From the NCBI GenBank assembly GCA_019843655.1, contig JACDQD010000006.1, forward strand, positions 18,866,246 through 18,930,245: 64,000 bases of DNA, in the 5' to 3' direction. Below are positions 50,750-62,987 of this stretch, piece by piece. Position 1 is the first letter of the stretch. The number at the start of each line of letters is the position of its first letter. This stretch comes from Lethocerus indicus. Taxonomy: Eukaryota; Arthropoda; Insecta; Hemiptera; Belostomatidae. The notes beneath the pieces were generated by a model, which saw nothing but the letters and a program-made list of their open reading frames with translations, was not told where the DNA came from and did not search any database. Position numbers and translations under genes: made by a program.

Positions 50750-52578
50750 GATGTTTAGAAAATGACTTTGGCTATTCCGTCGTACGGAATTAATCTGAAT
50801 ACCGGGATGAACACGCTTCCGTCTAAGTATTCTCTGAAAATGGGGTCAATTGCATCCCCGGTGGGAAATAAAATGATAAAAATAAAACTCCAATCAAAAT
50901 TATGTTTATGGCCGAACTGTCGAATTAACCCGTTTTTTAATATCGCTCCTCGGGATTAAATTAGATTTTAATGCAAAGCGGTAAAGGGATAAGGGGCTGG
51001 TTTGTGCCGCTTTTATAAGAAGAGCAAGCGGTCCTGCCTCCACCACACCGGTATGGACATTAAATAGGCCCAACCTTCCGCCCCTATCGACCCGAAACCC
51101 ACCCAACCCCAACCACTTAAATTCGGCACAGACTCAACCTCCTATCTAAATACGGCCATCAGAGGAAATCGCCAATATCCCCAGGACAATTATAACGGAT
51201 ACCCAATTATTTCCTGAGGAAACGCTATAAGAAAAGCTGAATTAGTGAAATGCATATTGGCGGTCATTTTTAGAACAGGTGCTGCAATGAATCAATATGA
51301 TTGACTCTGAATATTTTTATTTTTTTTATTTCTTATTTTAAGATTTATACAAATTTAGCCGTTTGTATCCACGACCTCCCCCGGTATTTGGATTATAACC
51401 AGGCAACTGACTGCCTTAGCTTTCGTCTATTAGAATTTTTTACTCCCAGTTTATCATCTCTGATTCACTACAGGTTACTACTTGTGATCTTAATCTGAGA
51501 TAGTGATCATAAGAAAATACAAATTGTAGAGAAGTTGTGAAGTGCAGTTAGTTGGACGTCATTTAACGTTCTCAGCTCACTAGACGTCTCTATTTTTTCC
51601 TATCTAACACCGTTGTAAGGCGTAGTCAGCTGTTGTTTAGCAGCTGTTACCCATCTAACATTTGTAGAAAAATATGAGCCGTTTAGAAGAAGGCCGTGAA
51701 GTTGGGGAGCGGGTGGAAAAGCTAAAAAACAAACATCCTGAAAAAATATCGAAAGAAAATAATGCCGCGGTTTTTATTTCACTTGATGGATTTCAACCGG
51801 GGCAGAAAGTCCTGAAAGAAACATTCTGAACGGACGAAACCTTTTTTGGGTTAAATTACTAGCATAAAAAGTACGTAACTTATTAACATTTAATCAAGAT
51901 ATAAAAAAAAGAAATAAATAATGAACGTGAGCCCGAAGAGCATTCATCAGCGGATTTTTAAAATAAATCAACTGATACCATACAAAATAATTTGAATGAT
52001 ACTTAATGAAACATCTATAATCGTTCCATTTATCTACATACTTCAGCTAAACTTAAAAAATTACAAGAACTGCATATTTAATACTAAACAGTAACCGACG
52101 CTTGACTTTCTAATCCGCCAGATCATCAACTAAAAAATTTTTTATTACCTTTCAGATTGATTTACCGGATAAAAGGGGGCGAATTCAAATATATCATTTA
52201 GATGAGAGGAGAAGGCGAAGGGCCGATATATATCCGCAAAATATGAACGTCCGGATATATCGAGAATACTCAGAGGGCCATATTTTAAAAAGGCGAGCGA
52301 TGAACCCTATTAATCACGGCAATTTGACCAATTGGTTCAGTACTAATCTATAAATTTTAACAAAGATATTTCTCATATTTTATGTATCAAAAAATAAGTA
52401 AAAAAATCTTGATAAAAAATAATAATTAAAATTCATTTTGGTACCTTTATCGCTGTGAATTGAATTATTTCGTATGGCAGATTGGTTAACATTTTCAAGA
52501 GTACACCAATACATGTATATTTAAATATACTGTTAATATCGCGTAGCTACAAACTATCGCATCAGTCAATTCACCTCA
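50750..52578. other. Unassigned DNA
   Basis: No gene is supported. An inverted pair, CGATATATATCCG (52224-52236) and CGGATATATCG (52252-52262), separated by 15 bases, lies in a short GC-richer context. It resembles the CGATATAT words of the palindrome at 13368. Confidence 0.55.
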
Positions 52579-52712
52579 CAGCATAAAAGTCAACGGCGCT
52601 TTCAATGCTAACCGGCAATACACTTCACGAATGCGGGTAAGTATCAGCGCCGTGGTATCTGCCAATATTTAACCCACGAAATCCTGGCTAAAATTAAGAT
52701 AAGGAGAGAAAA
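52579..52712 (+). repeat. ~134-bp dispersed repeat, copy 1
   Basis: This aligns over its whole length with 53576-53709 in the same orientation, about 1 kb away. Shared blocks are 'acagcataaaa', 'aatgctaaccggcaa', 'cacacttca', 'gtatcagcg', 'ccaatatttaaccc', 'gcgaaatcctggct' (with one change) and 'aaattaag'. It shares the short core GCGGGT..AGTATCAGCG with the 1 kb repeat (near 3076 and 18176). No tRNA-like B box is visible, so SINE status is not supported. Confidence 0.88.
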
Positions 52713-53575
52713 AATTAAACGAAAGTGCTCCATAAATAATTTAATTTAATAATGTGAATGCAAAAAAATTTTTATACATTGTCATAAACTCTAGTGAGAT
52801 AATTAAATCGTTTAAGTTTAACTAAATAAAATGTCCTTTAAAATGTCAACCTGAAGAGTTCCCTGTCTATAAAAATAAGGCGAGTGTAAAATTTCGTACT
52901 TACGGTCGCACAAGATTGCATGAATTGTCGTTCGTGAAAAGTATTTTAATACGGGCGAAAAATCGAAATAAAAAAACGGGAGTAATAACTCTGCAAGCTC
53001 TCTGAGTGCTGCGTGAAAACGGCGACCTGGAGATAGGCGGGGAGAGAGACAATGTGCAGGCGTCCCGAGCGTCTCGCCCGTTCCCTCTCTCACAATGTCC
53101 CCACGACAGAGAATGCTCGCCTTGAAAGATGTTGAACCGCGTCGAAAAACCTTGGATAGTCGGGCAGTAGCAGTAAGGGGGAGAGGGGAGAAAATATAGC
53201 GAGAGCTGTGACCGCAAAGCGACACCCGGCAAGATATGCTGATTCACACGTTCTGACGACAAATTGGTTTGTAAATGACTACAATCCCATGATCTTTGTA
53301 AAAGAACCAGCCTTATTTTACCCAGCTGGATTCTTACATGCGGTTCATCTAGAGTTCTAGTGAATCTAGAGTTAAATAGATCTCGCAAAAATTATGTAAT
53401 GAATCAATCCCCTTATATTAGCATCAGCATTTAAATTTCTAGGAACCAACTCGAGAACAATTTTCGCCCCCCAATTTTAATGAGATATTTTATTTAATTC
53501 TTTATTTACCAAATTTTATTTATTGAATTAAAATAAATTTCCTGCGTGAGGAAAGTATAAATCGATGCTTTCTTA
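52713..53575. other. Spacer between the 134-bp repeats
   Basis: This holds the window's longest open frame (162 codons, minus, 52900-53388), overlapped by a 135-codon frame in another phase (52818-53225). Both are Ser/Leu/Arg/Pro-rich, lack any domain and open together because of a CT/GC-rich stretch. I do not call either a gene. Confidence 0.55.
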
Positions 53576-53709
53576 CAGCATAAAAATCGACGGCGCGTTG
53601 AATGCTAACCGGCAACACACTTCAGTAATACGGGTTAGTATCAGCGTCTTGCTATCTACCAATATTTAACCCGCGAAATCCTGGCTGAAATTAAGGTGAG
53701 GAGATAAAA
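53576..53709 (+). repeat. ~134-bp dispersed repeat, copy 2
   Basis: Partner of 52579-52712, roughly 85-90 percent alike by eye with only small indels. The direct orientation and about 1 kb spacing leave open a tandem duplication of a larger unit or two insertions. The intervening DNA does not continue the similarity beyond the repeat ends. Confidence 0.88.
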
Positions 53710-54003
53710 TGAATAAAACAAGTGTCGGTTAATATTAGGTGCACCTTCATTGAATCTTATCCTAGCCAGATTAGTCGAATGCGTTAAAAATGTTATTCAC
53801 ATTTTCAATACATTTATGCTTCCTTACAAATCTACATCAGGTTAAAAGGAAAAATGTTACATTATACCTAACATATAATTGGGTCATATTTTTTTATATT
53901 TTTTCTAGCTACATTCATAAGGCTGCCTTGGGTTTTATGAAATTAAAAACTTTTAAATTTATATTATTAGAATATGAAACGGCTTCAATGAAACACGAGA
54001 TGG

Positions 54004-54072
54004 TAATATCACAACGACGCAATGTTCTAATATTACAACGGCATAATGTACTAATATTACAACGGCATTATC
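54004..54072 (+). repeat. 24-bp minisatellite, about 2.9 units
   Basis: The unit 'taatattacaacggcataatgt' plus two bases starts at 54004, 54028 and 54052. The first unit is more diverged. In the overlapping 108-codon frame (53790-54116) it would encode an 8-residue repeat (NVLILQRH). That frame is otherwise AT-noise-like, so the repeat is probably not coding. Confidence 0.9.
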
Positions 54073-56403
54073 ATAATTCCTATTCATTAAACTTGTTTAC
54101 CAAAACAATGATTTGAAACTCGTTGATTAAGCGACAATTAACGTGTCGTATACTCAGGCGCTTTGGTATTCGGCTGAATAATTATTCATTTGGAATATAA
54201 AATAATTACGTATACATTACTTAATTTCATTAATATAATTCTCCGACGGTTTGAGCTCTATTTTAATTGTTAGGGTACTTAATAATTTCATTAAGGTTTC
54301 TGGAAATGTTCGTTTGTTAATTAATGACATTCGAAACACAGTTATAAGTACATATTTAAATAAACAATATTTCCATATTCTTTTAAACAATGTTGCGATT
54401 ATTATCACTATTAAACCAGTGGAGTTCGAGACGTTTTCTCACGTCTCTTCAGGCTGCTGTTTTCCACAGCAATGGGAGTTTGCAGAGTAGTTACTCCCGT
54501 TTTTAATTTCGATTTTTCGGCCGCATTAAATAAATAATGCTTCGAACAAATGTCTAAGACGGAACAGACACTCTTACGGGTATTTTATATAAATACATTA
54601 AAAGAATGAAGAATTTGTACGTCTAAAATAAATATGTACTAAGACGAATACGGTCATTTGTCTACGAGTTCGGGGTGCAAAGAAGAACACTGCTTCGTTA
54701 GTGTATGAATAAAAAGATGTAATGCGACTGTATATAAAGAGGGGGGTTTGGACCAATTAAGGAGACGATGGGTCAATCAGGAGTAAACAGTGAATGTAAA
54801 AACTAACTGGTCCCTTCGGCTAATCCCGTCGGTTGGTTTTTGGGAGAGCGAAGCAGCAGCCCTATCGACCGGCACAACGCTCCCAGCAAACTGTATAGTC
54901 ACCGAACCAATACTACTCCTCACTGCAACTATCTTTAATTCTTCCCGTACACAATCGTTTTTTCGTATAAAATACTTGTATCTGTTGAAAGCATTTTCTT
55001 AAATCCCCCAGCGTGAAACAACACGTAGGTAGAGAGTACAACGATGAATGTTGTAATGGTTCTAATTAAAAACTATGTATAATAACTCAGCATTCACCTA
55101 GTTATTATGTACCTGCATATGCTTTTTGACACTAGCTGTCACGAAGGCAATCATATTTTTATCATGTAGAAGGAATATCATTAAGAGTAACGGTTGGTAA
55201 ATTCTTTAATTAAAGGATTTAGGCAAGTTTATTTTGGCTGGATAATGTAAGACTGGTATTAAACTGGTTAATTCTAAACCTGAAGGTGAAGTAACAAAAA
55301 TGAAAATATATGTTCTACCTTATTTCGAACCCACCTAAAGACAATTTTGCAATTACTTACTCGATATTGGAAAATTTAATCATTAATAATTTTAGCCCCT
55401 CTTGTCTGCCCGATTTATGGTGTCCCGCGATAGATTGGAGGGTAATCTATTCGTGCGAATAATTAAAATCATCCGACATGTTATGACGTAATGTATAAGC
55501 GTAAATGCATAAATAATTAATTTCAATCGATAAGACGGACGAGGTGTTGTGAGCCCAAACCCTAGGCTGCTTCTATTTGCCTCGCGTCATATTATATTAG
55601 GGAACTTAACTTTACCCCCTGCTGTTCGGGGTAAACGGTCGGGGAAGTTGGGTTATACGGGGAAATTATTATTCTGCGATCTGAACGAATGGAATACTTG
55701 ATGAAGTTTCATACAGGGAGAATATCGGGGGCGGCCTCAATCGCGGACAAGTAGTTTGGCTCCGAAAGGTTTACTTTTAAATTATGTAAGGCTCCGAACC
55801 TGCCTTAGTTTGGGAGAATAGACGGGAATAAATAAAGAAGCACTGGATTTGTCCTAACCCGATAATAATTATTCCATAAAATCATATAATAACTACAATT
55901 TTATCAAAACGGGATCTGTTAGAATTAACGTCAAGTAGAGCTTTGGATATTAAAATTCATTTAGTTTTTTTTAAATTGCGAATGACTGTCCTACAGTGAC
56001 CGGCCCATAATTCGTTGCAGGACTGCACAAACGGATTGCGGATAGAGGATCCAATATGCTGTATTTAAACAAGGCTGGAAACTGGAAAATCAGAGTGGAA
56101 GCCGGGGATCAGGGGAGCCGGATTCTAAGAGTTAACTCTATTAGGACAAACCGTAATAAATAATTCATCCGGGGACGAAGTCGGCCCGTGACCCGCCCGC
56201 CTGCCCAGCCAACGCCCCACCTAAACCACGCAACCCCTACAAAAACATTATCATATCATTGTCGCGGCTTGATACCGAACGAAAATTGGGCTTTATTTAT
56301 TTATACATATAAAAAACGGTTTTTTTCATTTCTGTCGCACTGCAATAGACTTATTAATTCTGTGAGCGTTTCATGCGAAAAGTGCTTTGCACAATTCTAT
56401 AAT
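54073..56403. other. Unassigned DNA
   Basis: No gene is supported. Around 55415-55460 two small inverted repeats are adjacent: ATAGATT/AATCTAT (loop 7) and ATTCG/CGAAT (loop 2). They follow a GATTTATGG word. A patch of higher GC occurs at 56090-56240. Confidence 0.55.
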
Positions 56404-56416
56404 TAGATTATTTTTG
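56404..56416 (+). repeat. Left flanking direct repeat of copy D (putative target-site duplication)
   Basis: TAGATTATTTTTG, 13 bases, is identical to 57052-57064. A few bases upstream, 'attcta' also precedes both copies, with different spacing. Confidence 0.78.
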
Positions 56417-57051
56417 TGTGTTTCTGTCTCGCTGGTTTGGTCGCTGCTCGCCATCTTCAGTAGCGGTGACTTTGGATGTCTCTTTGGCATCCTCACTGCA
56501 CTGTCACTGTGGGTTGTACTGTCCTAATGTTTACTGTTCGCGTTATTAATTTCTAGGTCTCATCAAAATTTCATATTTATACTGATGACACGTACCGCTC
56601 GCGCTTTAGTAACTTTCAGTGTTCTCAAATTCGCTATAAACCTCCCGAAACGGTTTTCATTTAATTCCTATCAATTTACGGTTAACCTAATTACAGATCT
56701 GGTACTTTATGGGGTTCTTCATTTCGACATTGTGTACGCATGGTATTGTTGATATGTAAGGAGCTAATACTAAAATGTAAGACAGACCTTTGTTGCGGCC
56801 TAGGATTAGTTGCGCCGTACCATTGAAACTATTAGCACATTAAACTGAATACACTACGCGTTTTAATTGTGTTAAAATAACTCAAATAACACAGTAAAAG
56901 TGACAGTGATAGTGCAGAGAAGATGCCCAAAAAACATCCAAAGTGCCAAAGTGACTAACACCGCTACTGAAGATGGCAGACACACAAACAATAACACACG
57001 AAATCTACGGTATTCCAACCCTTCGCAGACCACAAGAAAGGTATTCTAAAC
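56417..57051. mobile_element. Foldback/ribozyme element, copy D (with internal insert)
   Basis: The left arm starts 'tgtgtttctgtctcgctggt' and includes 'ctgctcgccatcttcagtag' and 'ggcatcctcactgcactg'. The centre has CTAATAC and the inverted TAGGATTAG. The right arm has 'agaagatgcccaaaaaacat', 'aacaccgctactgaagatgg', 'cacgaaatctacggtattcc' and 'gcagaccacaagaaagg'. A foreign stretch of about 229 bases (56523-56751) splits the left arm from the centre. Both arms have lost the second half of the hammerhead motif through different deletions: about 19 bases on the left, more on the right. The element's ends differ from those of copy C, yet a perfect 13-bp direct repeat flanks it. Confidence 0.85.
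56523..56751. other. 229-bp unrelated insert within copy D
   Basis: Copy B runs continuously across this point ('tgtactgtaagg...atgtaaggcactaatac'). Copy D is interrupted here by sequence not seen elsewhere in the window, with no evident terminal repeats. It may be a nested insertion or a longer family variant. Confidence 0.6.
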
Positions 57052-57064
57052 TAGATTATTTTTG
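57052..57064 (+). repeat. Right flanking direct repeat of copy D
   Basis: TAGATTATTTTTG, identical to 56404-56416. Confidence 0.78.
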
Positions 57065-60000
57065 ATAACAGTTAATTCAGCTTATAGTTATTTTTCGAAA
57101 GGGGGTCAGCAAGAATTTGTAGCAATATGCTTGCGAGTTAATCTGGCGCTTATGCTGTTCTCAGGATTCTATTAATCTATTGACAGGATTCTTAATCGGT
57201 GGCCGAAATCAGTGTTATAGGAATAACCGTGCAATTTGTTATTAGGTGTGGATATTTTGTTTGCGTTGTAATTTGGAAGAAAACGGGCGTAAATTATTTG
57301 TCGCCAAGAGCGCAGAGCCGCTAATCCGGAGATGAGGGAGCGCGTGAAGGCGCGGGAGACATGCGAAACTGCGTTTTGTGGGTTATGCGTGAAGGAGGAG
57401 GCGTTTCTGAATTAATGTCAGGTGCGATTTGAAGGGACAGTCTGCGGTGGCAATAAGTCAGCGGCCACGGCTAGCCGGGTGTCTTAGTCGGGGGCCCTCA
57501 AACTGATTTACTGCCCCTCCTACAACCGGTATCTGACTGCCCACAACTATGATCTATTCTATCTGTTAACAGACAACACCTGCCAACACCGTATTTTCCA
57601 CGATCTATGGCATAGGGGGAAAAGCAGTATGCGCATTTTTTAAAACCGCGGCGAAGAAGTAATCTCGACATTCATAAAACTAGGGATATGCTAATATGTG
57701 AAGCATGATGCAGGGACAATGTAAAACCTTTTTCATATTCTACGACATACATTATTGGTAGTCATTAACCTATGGACACCGACAATATATGAATAATAAA
57801 GGAAATACAGGAAATTAGATGTATACAGTTCTATTTAGAAGTTTAGATATCAGGAAATACTGAAAAAATCACTAAAGGAATCCTAATGGCCATAGAAATA
57901 AAGAGTAATCGGTTTTTCCGTTTTTCCTTAAGAAAAAATAAACGCATGGGCGATGATACCGTATAAGAGTGATCATGCACATGCCAGTATAACGAGTAAA
58001 CTATAAAATTAGAACTTATTGCAATTTGATATCACACGTATAATTATATCCGTGCGTTAAAACTCCGACGAAATTATTAACCGTTCGGTACAAAACACCG
58101 AAATCAGGGTATTACGTGCACAACGCACGGGACACGACAGACCAATATTAATCTCAGAGTTTTCAGTGTAACGTTCTCCTATCATGCGACAATTATCCTA
58201 TATAACTGAAATTTTTCGGCCGCAACGTATTTTATTTTTTAATGAAATTATTATATATTCCACCTATTTCTAGAACGAAAACATGCAGGTTTAGTTTTCG
58301 TAAAAACGAAATTAAAAAAAAACATAAAAATAACATTTCCACCAGGGAAATTTATGGCAGTATGATGGCAAATTGTTTTATCGTCAACAAAAATGAGAGC
58401 CTCAGTGACAGTAAAACAATTAGAAATAAAGTTTTCAATTACTTTTCCAGTGTGTCCTACTAGCGATCGTAAATGAAATGATGATAATATCAGTGCATAT
58501 GACATGCGTATTTATAATAATTAATTTGTCAATAAGAAAAATGTACTGTAGTTTAAGGTGGTATTCTGTTGTATATATAGTTTAAATAGGTGTACACACA
58601 AGGGAGCTAAAGTTATTGCTGTTGTCCGAAAAATAAAATGAATAACAAATTATCTCTTCTCCTTTCTGTTGTATTCACTTATTTTCGGGGGTGGGGGAAG
58701 TGTTGGTTTTTCAAACGCGTCAGCTTACTCTGTACGCTAAAATTCAATCTCTGTACCTCTTGTTCGATAATTACATTACACCATGGGGGTAAAGGGATAA
58801 TTCTGGAGATGCTACTAGGGTTTACCCACTTAGCGTTTATTGTAGGACCCACGGGGAAAAAGGTCACTACCCCTGTCAACATTCCACTGGCGGTAAGCCT
58901 TCCCTCAACTACCTCACAGGGTAATGACACTCGATTTCTCCTGCGTCTCACCCGGGATAGGCTTCTCTCTCCCTCCCACACTTACTCCATCAACCTATCT
59001 CCCTCGCTCCCGTTCCCTCTCCCTCTCCCTCTCCCTCTCCCTCTCCCTCTCCCTCACCCTCTCACTCCTATATTACATTCCTAATGTGGAATTATTTATT
59101 GACCCGATTCAGACCCCGTCCGACTCAATATTTCTCCTACTTCAATTTCTGGTCACCCCATCGCCAATTTTTCCGCCCGATACTACACAATTTTTGAATT
59201 ATAGCTTCAGATTTACTAAATCTATTCATTAAAACTAATGCTGCCTCAAAACATTTAAATGAGTCCGCGAAGCTTTCCCTACGAAATTTTCAATGCGTAA
59301 TATTAATTCCAGTCAAAAAAATGCTACAATCTAAAGAAAACTCATTGTGTCCATCGTATTTGAACATTTATTAAATAGTAGCACTATTTTGAAGCATATC
59401 TTAAAGTTTGAAGGGGTGAATTCACACCGCAACGTTGCGGGCATATCGTACAGTCCCTGAACAAAGAAACAATGACTTTTTTCATAGAATGGCAGCAAGA
59501 AATACAACATTTTTCTGGTCGAGTGCAATGAACGTAGCAATCTCATGGAGATATCCCACAATATACATTCCCCCGAATGATTACAAGAATACGAATACTA
59601 AAACCTAAAACAACATTTCACATATCACATTTATAAAATGGTGTGGCTGAAACTATTTAGCCTAGAATGGAGAGAGTTTCCATTTTTAAAAAATCTGACC
59701 TACCCCATAGTTCGATTAGTGACCCATAAATGCTAGCTTTTACATAGCTCATACAGCTATTAATAGTTACGAGATTATGTTAAAATTATTACTAATTCTA
59801 ACGAATGAAGAAGTGAACCGGATAAAAAGAAAACTGGTTAAATTCCTGAAACATGAATGTCGTTTGTGGCTCCCGCCGCAAGTTCGGTAGACTTGCCAGC
59901 CCGGTATTCTTCTTCAACGACTTCTGCAACTGCTTCAACTCGAAGAAGCGAGAGATAAGATGGTAAGTTCCAGGCTGGAGTCCTCTCATTCATATTTATA

Positions 60001-60934
60001 CACCCCCTCCGCACCACGGCGCGATACCGACACAGGCAGTCGACCCGAGAATCTCCCCGGCTCTTACACTCGGCAATTACAGGATCCCGGACTCGGTATA
60101 AAATCCAAAGACTGATCGGGGATTTATTTCCAATCCTTCTTCTCGTCCTGGCTGAGATTTAAGCCGCGTTAAACTCGGCGTGGCCCACGCGCCAAGATAC
60201 ACAGCGGAACCGTCCCAGAGACATAGATATAGAGCAGGCTATTGATTTTCGGCCCCTATAACACTAATGCCTACGGAGACTGACACGCTTAAATTTCCAC
60301 TGGACATTTTTTAAATCATATAACTCTAAACGTTGATAGACAAAACAACCGGTAGGATTTAATATAGCTAAACTGGATAAGTAATTCCTTAAAAAAATTG
60401 TAAGGAGTGAAAAATATTTAGGGTAATGTTGAAAAGAAGTTGTATTTAAAAATGTACATTTTATCATTAATTATGTGGACAATTAAAAGAAACTCTTCAC
60501 ATCAGATAAATGTAATGTGGCATAATTATATGGTAAAATTCATTGATCTGTAGCTTGGTGAACGTTCGATAATATTTATGCGGCGTGTTTTTTACTGTAT
60601 CTTTTTTTGCCTCGCATTAATTTAATGTTTGCGTGAGGTACGGCGACAGAAACTGAATAAATCGTGCGTGGTGGGGCTGCAAAAAACGCATCGACGCTCA
60701 TTTCAATTGAAAGCAAAAAGTAGGAGATCGGCAAAAATACAATGATATGAATCGAGATCGAAAGCCAGTGATTATGGCATGTATCGGTCGGGTATTGATA
60801 ACACGAGTGCACCACATTATAATTATTTTAACTTAGTTTTGTTTCATTCAGTTTTAGATGCATACAATAGTGACTGTTTTATACGTCCACTGTGAAACAA
60901 TGAAAAAACGCATGTTGCAAACAAATGTTTAAAA
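57065..60934. other. Unassigned non-coding DNA
   Basis: No gene is supported. A GC-rich patch at 57290-57545 lacks a long frame. The 148-codon plus frame at 58638-59084 ends in the CT hexanucleotide repeat and shows no domain. The overlapping 102-codon frame at 58924-59232 is also mostly repeat translation. Opposed frames at 58242-58505 are shadows. Confidence 0.55.
59008..59056. repeat. (CCCTCT)n repeat
   Basis: About eight tandem copies of CCCTCT/TCCCTC, in a wider C/T-rich stretch from 58965 to 59070. Confidence 0.95.
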
Positions 60935-61050
60935 CAGAATGTGCCCCACAAGCGTCCAACGTGCCCAAGTGACTAACACTGCTACTGAAGATGGCGAGCA
61001 TCCAAAACTGGTCAAACCAACGAGAGTAGACAGAACACGAAATGTATGGT
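60935..61050 (+). mobile_element. Foldback/ribozyme element, fragment E (right arm only)
   Basis: Matches the right arm from 'gtgccccacaagcgtccaac' through 'gtgactaacactgctactga', 'agatggcgagca', 'gtcaaaccaacgagag' and 'acacgaaatgtatgg'. The hammerhead core is broken: GAAAC is altered to CAAAAC and the stem I 3' arm is missing. No left arm or centre is present, and no flanking direct repeat is apparent. Confidence 0.8.
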
Positions 61051-62520
61051 TTTGATCAATGTTAAGAAGGAAAAAACGAAAATGCATTTATACGAGAAAA
61101 TCGGATAAACTTTTTGTTTCATTATGAAATGACAGACATTCGGAGAAAATAATGGTTTAAATCTACATTCACCTCAAGTATCGAATTTGTTAATTTCGTA
61201 TAGCAGAGAGCTGCAATATAGATATATACTATACTGCATGTGCAAATATGGTTTTCAAATCAGCAAATTTGCCCAAGTGTGTTATTGCATTGTATGGTGA
61301 GAAGTCGGAATCGTGCGGTCCCGCCTCACAGCTGATCATTCCTAGCTGAATCTCTATTTCCATTTGGCGCAAGAAACAAATACCTTCACGTCCAGACCCT
61401 TCCACTCTGAGGGAGGTTCAATATTGAAAATAAGGGGCGGCTTTTCCCAGCATAAAACGTAAGCAAAAAAGTCTAATCTCTAGAACCAGATGTCTGAAAT
61501 TCTGTTTATGTACAATTACTCCATAAATTAATTCTTAAATTTGTGTGAATATTATGAAGAACAGTCGAGATAATTTATTTGTAATTGAATGTTTTGCAAC
61601 CATTCCGCAAATGGTTTTTATGTTTTTTCATTCGTTATTTATATTGCGTGATGATGTTCAATAGGAAAATGTTATCTTGAATCGTTTGTCAAACAAATAC
61701 CCCGTCATTCTGGAAATAGTTCGTTCAAAAAGTGATTAGCATTAGAATTTCAGGGAAACGCTAATATTGTTCTTTATTTCCGGGGGTTTTGTAACGGACC
61801 TTTGTAGGAGCGCGGATTGGCCGGCGGTAGGACGGATGAAATTTTAAACAGTCAAGAATGCGAACTCCGGTTGAATATTTGATGCACCCACCTCAGGTGC
61901 CCCTCCCAGCGCCGCTTTTTACATTTAAACGGAACTCAAAACAGAAGTTAATATTTAAGCATAACGATTCACAAAGCGTTTCAACCTATGAAAACTGGAC
62001 CGGCAACGGCCTCAGGCAACAAGTTCGCAGTAAATGCAGAACAGTTAAACAGAGAAAAAATACTGATAATTGAAAAAAAATTGGTAAAACAATGCCAAAG
62101 GAGATATCCTGTTTCCTGTTGTTTTTTAAAATATTGTTAGTGTTTTTTCTTTTATGAATGTTAGTCAATTGTCTCTGTAATAATTTTTCCCAGGGTTTAT
62201 GATTCAGATTTTCTTTCTGTTTTATATTTTTCATCGCGGATAAGTCTATTCGACTGGTCCTTCAATAACCGCAGTACTATTTTTCTAGAGGCCAATTTTA
62301 TCTTATATCTACTACACGTGGGATCATAAAGTCGGACATTTGTATTTCTTCTTTTTCGACATATTGTACAAACCGATAGGTTTTGTTTTCTAAAAAGTGC
62401 GTACCCTAATTTCGTTAGCAGGAGAAGACCAGGGGAAAGGATATATTGGGATTGTTGTGACGCGGGATTTGGCGGAAGCGTGAACGGTAATTGAAGGATG
62501 TCGCTTTAGCCACCAACCAG
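61051..62520. other. Unassigned DNA
   Basis: No gene or repeat is supported. The opposed frames at 61858-62073 (plus) and 61986-62234 (minus) overlap each other and show no domain. Confidence 0.6.
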
Positions 62521-62537
62521 ACGGGGGGATCGAATTC

Positions 62538-62626
62538 CGGAGAGAGCGAGATGGAGAGGGAGGATGGAGCGAGAGTGAGAGAGTCAGAGGTATGTGAAGT
62601 GAACGGGATGGGGGAGGGAGGATCTC
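62538..62626. repeat. GA-rich tract
   Basis: GAGAGAGCGAG, GGAGAGGGAGG, GAGCGAGAGTGAGAGAG and GGGGGAGGGAGG words in succession. It gives a spurious Ser/Pro/Leu-rich minus-strand frame (62390-62659). Confidence 0.85.
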
Positions 62627-62860
62627 CCCGGCCATGATATTTGGGTCAGTGGCCGCCATTACTCGCGACCCACTCCTCTCTCTCTATATACGTGCTCCCA
62701 ACACTAAAGATATCCCCCTCAGAGAAATTGAACCAAATTGTTAGGGGGATTCATGTCGCCTTGAGAAAATATTAAAGCAAATTAGATTATTCAGCAAAAT
62801 GTTTTAAAGTAAAACGAAAAAATAAAATTGGGATACATTTAAAATTGTTGGCACTATTAT

Positions 62861-62987
62861 ATAGTGCAAACAGGATGCCCCACAAACCCATGTGTCGGAC
62901 ATACTGCTACTGAGGATGGCAAGCAGCCTAAACCTAGCAAAAGACCAAACCAGCGAGACGAGAAAGAAACACGAAATCTACAGTATT
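62861..62987 (+). mobile_element. Foldback/ribozyme element, fragment F (right arm only)
   Basis: Right-arm sequence: 'aggatgccccacaaaccca', 'catactgctactgaggatgg', 'aagcagcctaaacctagcaa', 'aagaccaaaccagcgagacg', 'aaagaaacacgaaatctac'. The hammerhead core has GAAAC changed to TAAAC and lacks the GGT of the cleavage site, so the motif is dead. The outer part beyond 'ctaca' is absent. Confidence 0.82.

Noticed and set aside
52818..53388. Longest open frames in the window (135 and 162 codons, minus strand)
   Set aside because: Two phases are open at once in a CT/GC-rich stretch, composition is Ser/Leu/Pro/Arg-heavy, and there is no domain, signal or codon periodicity.
58638..59232. 148- and 102-codon plus-strand frames
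   Set aside because: A large part is translation of the CCCTCT repeat (Leu/Pro/Ser runs).
60981..61020. Hammerhead motifs in fragments E and F as active ribozymes
   Set aside because: Core base changes (GAAAC to CAAAAC in E and TAAAC in F) and missing stem or cut-site bases make them inactive by the known hammerhead requirements.
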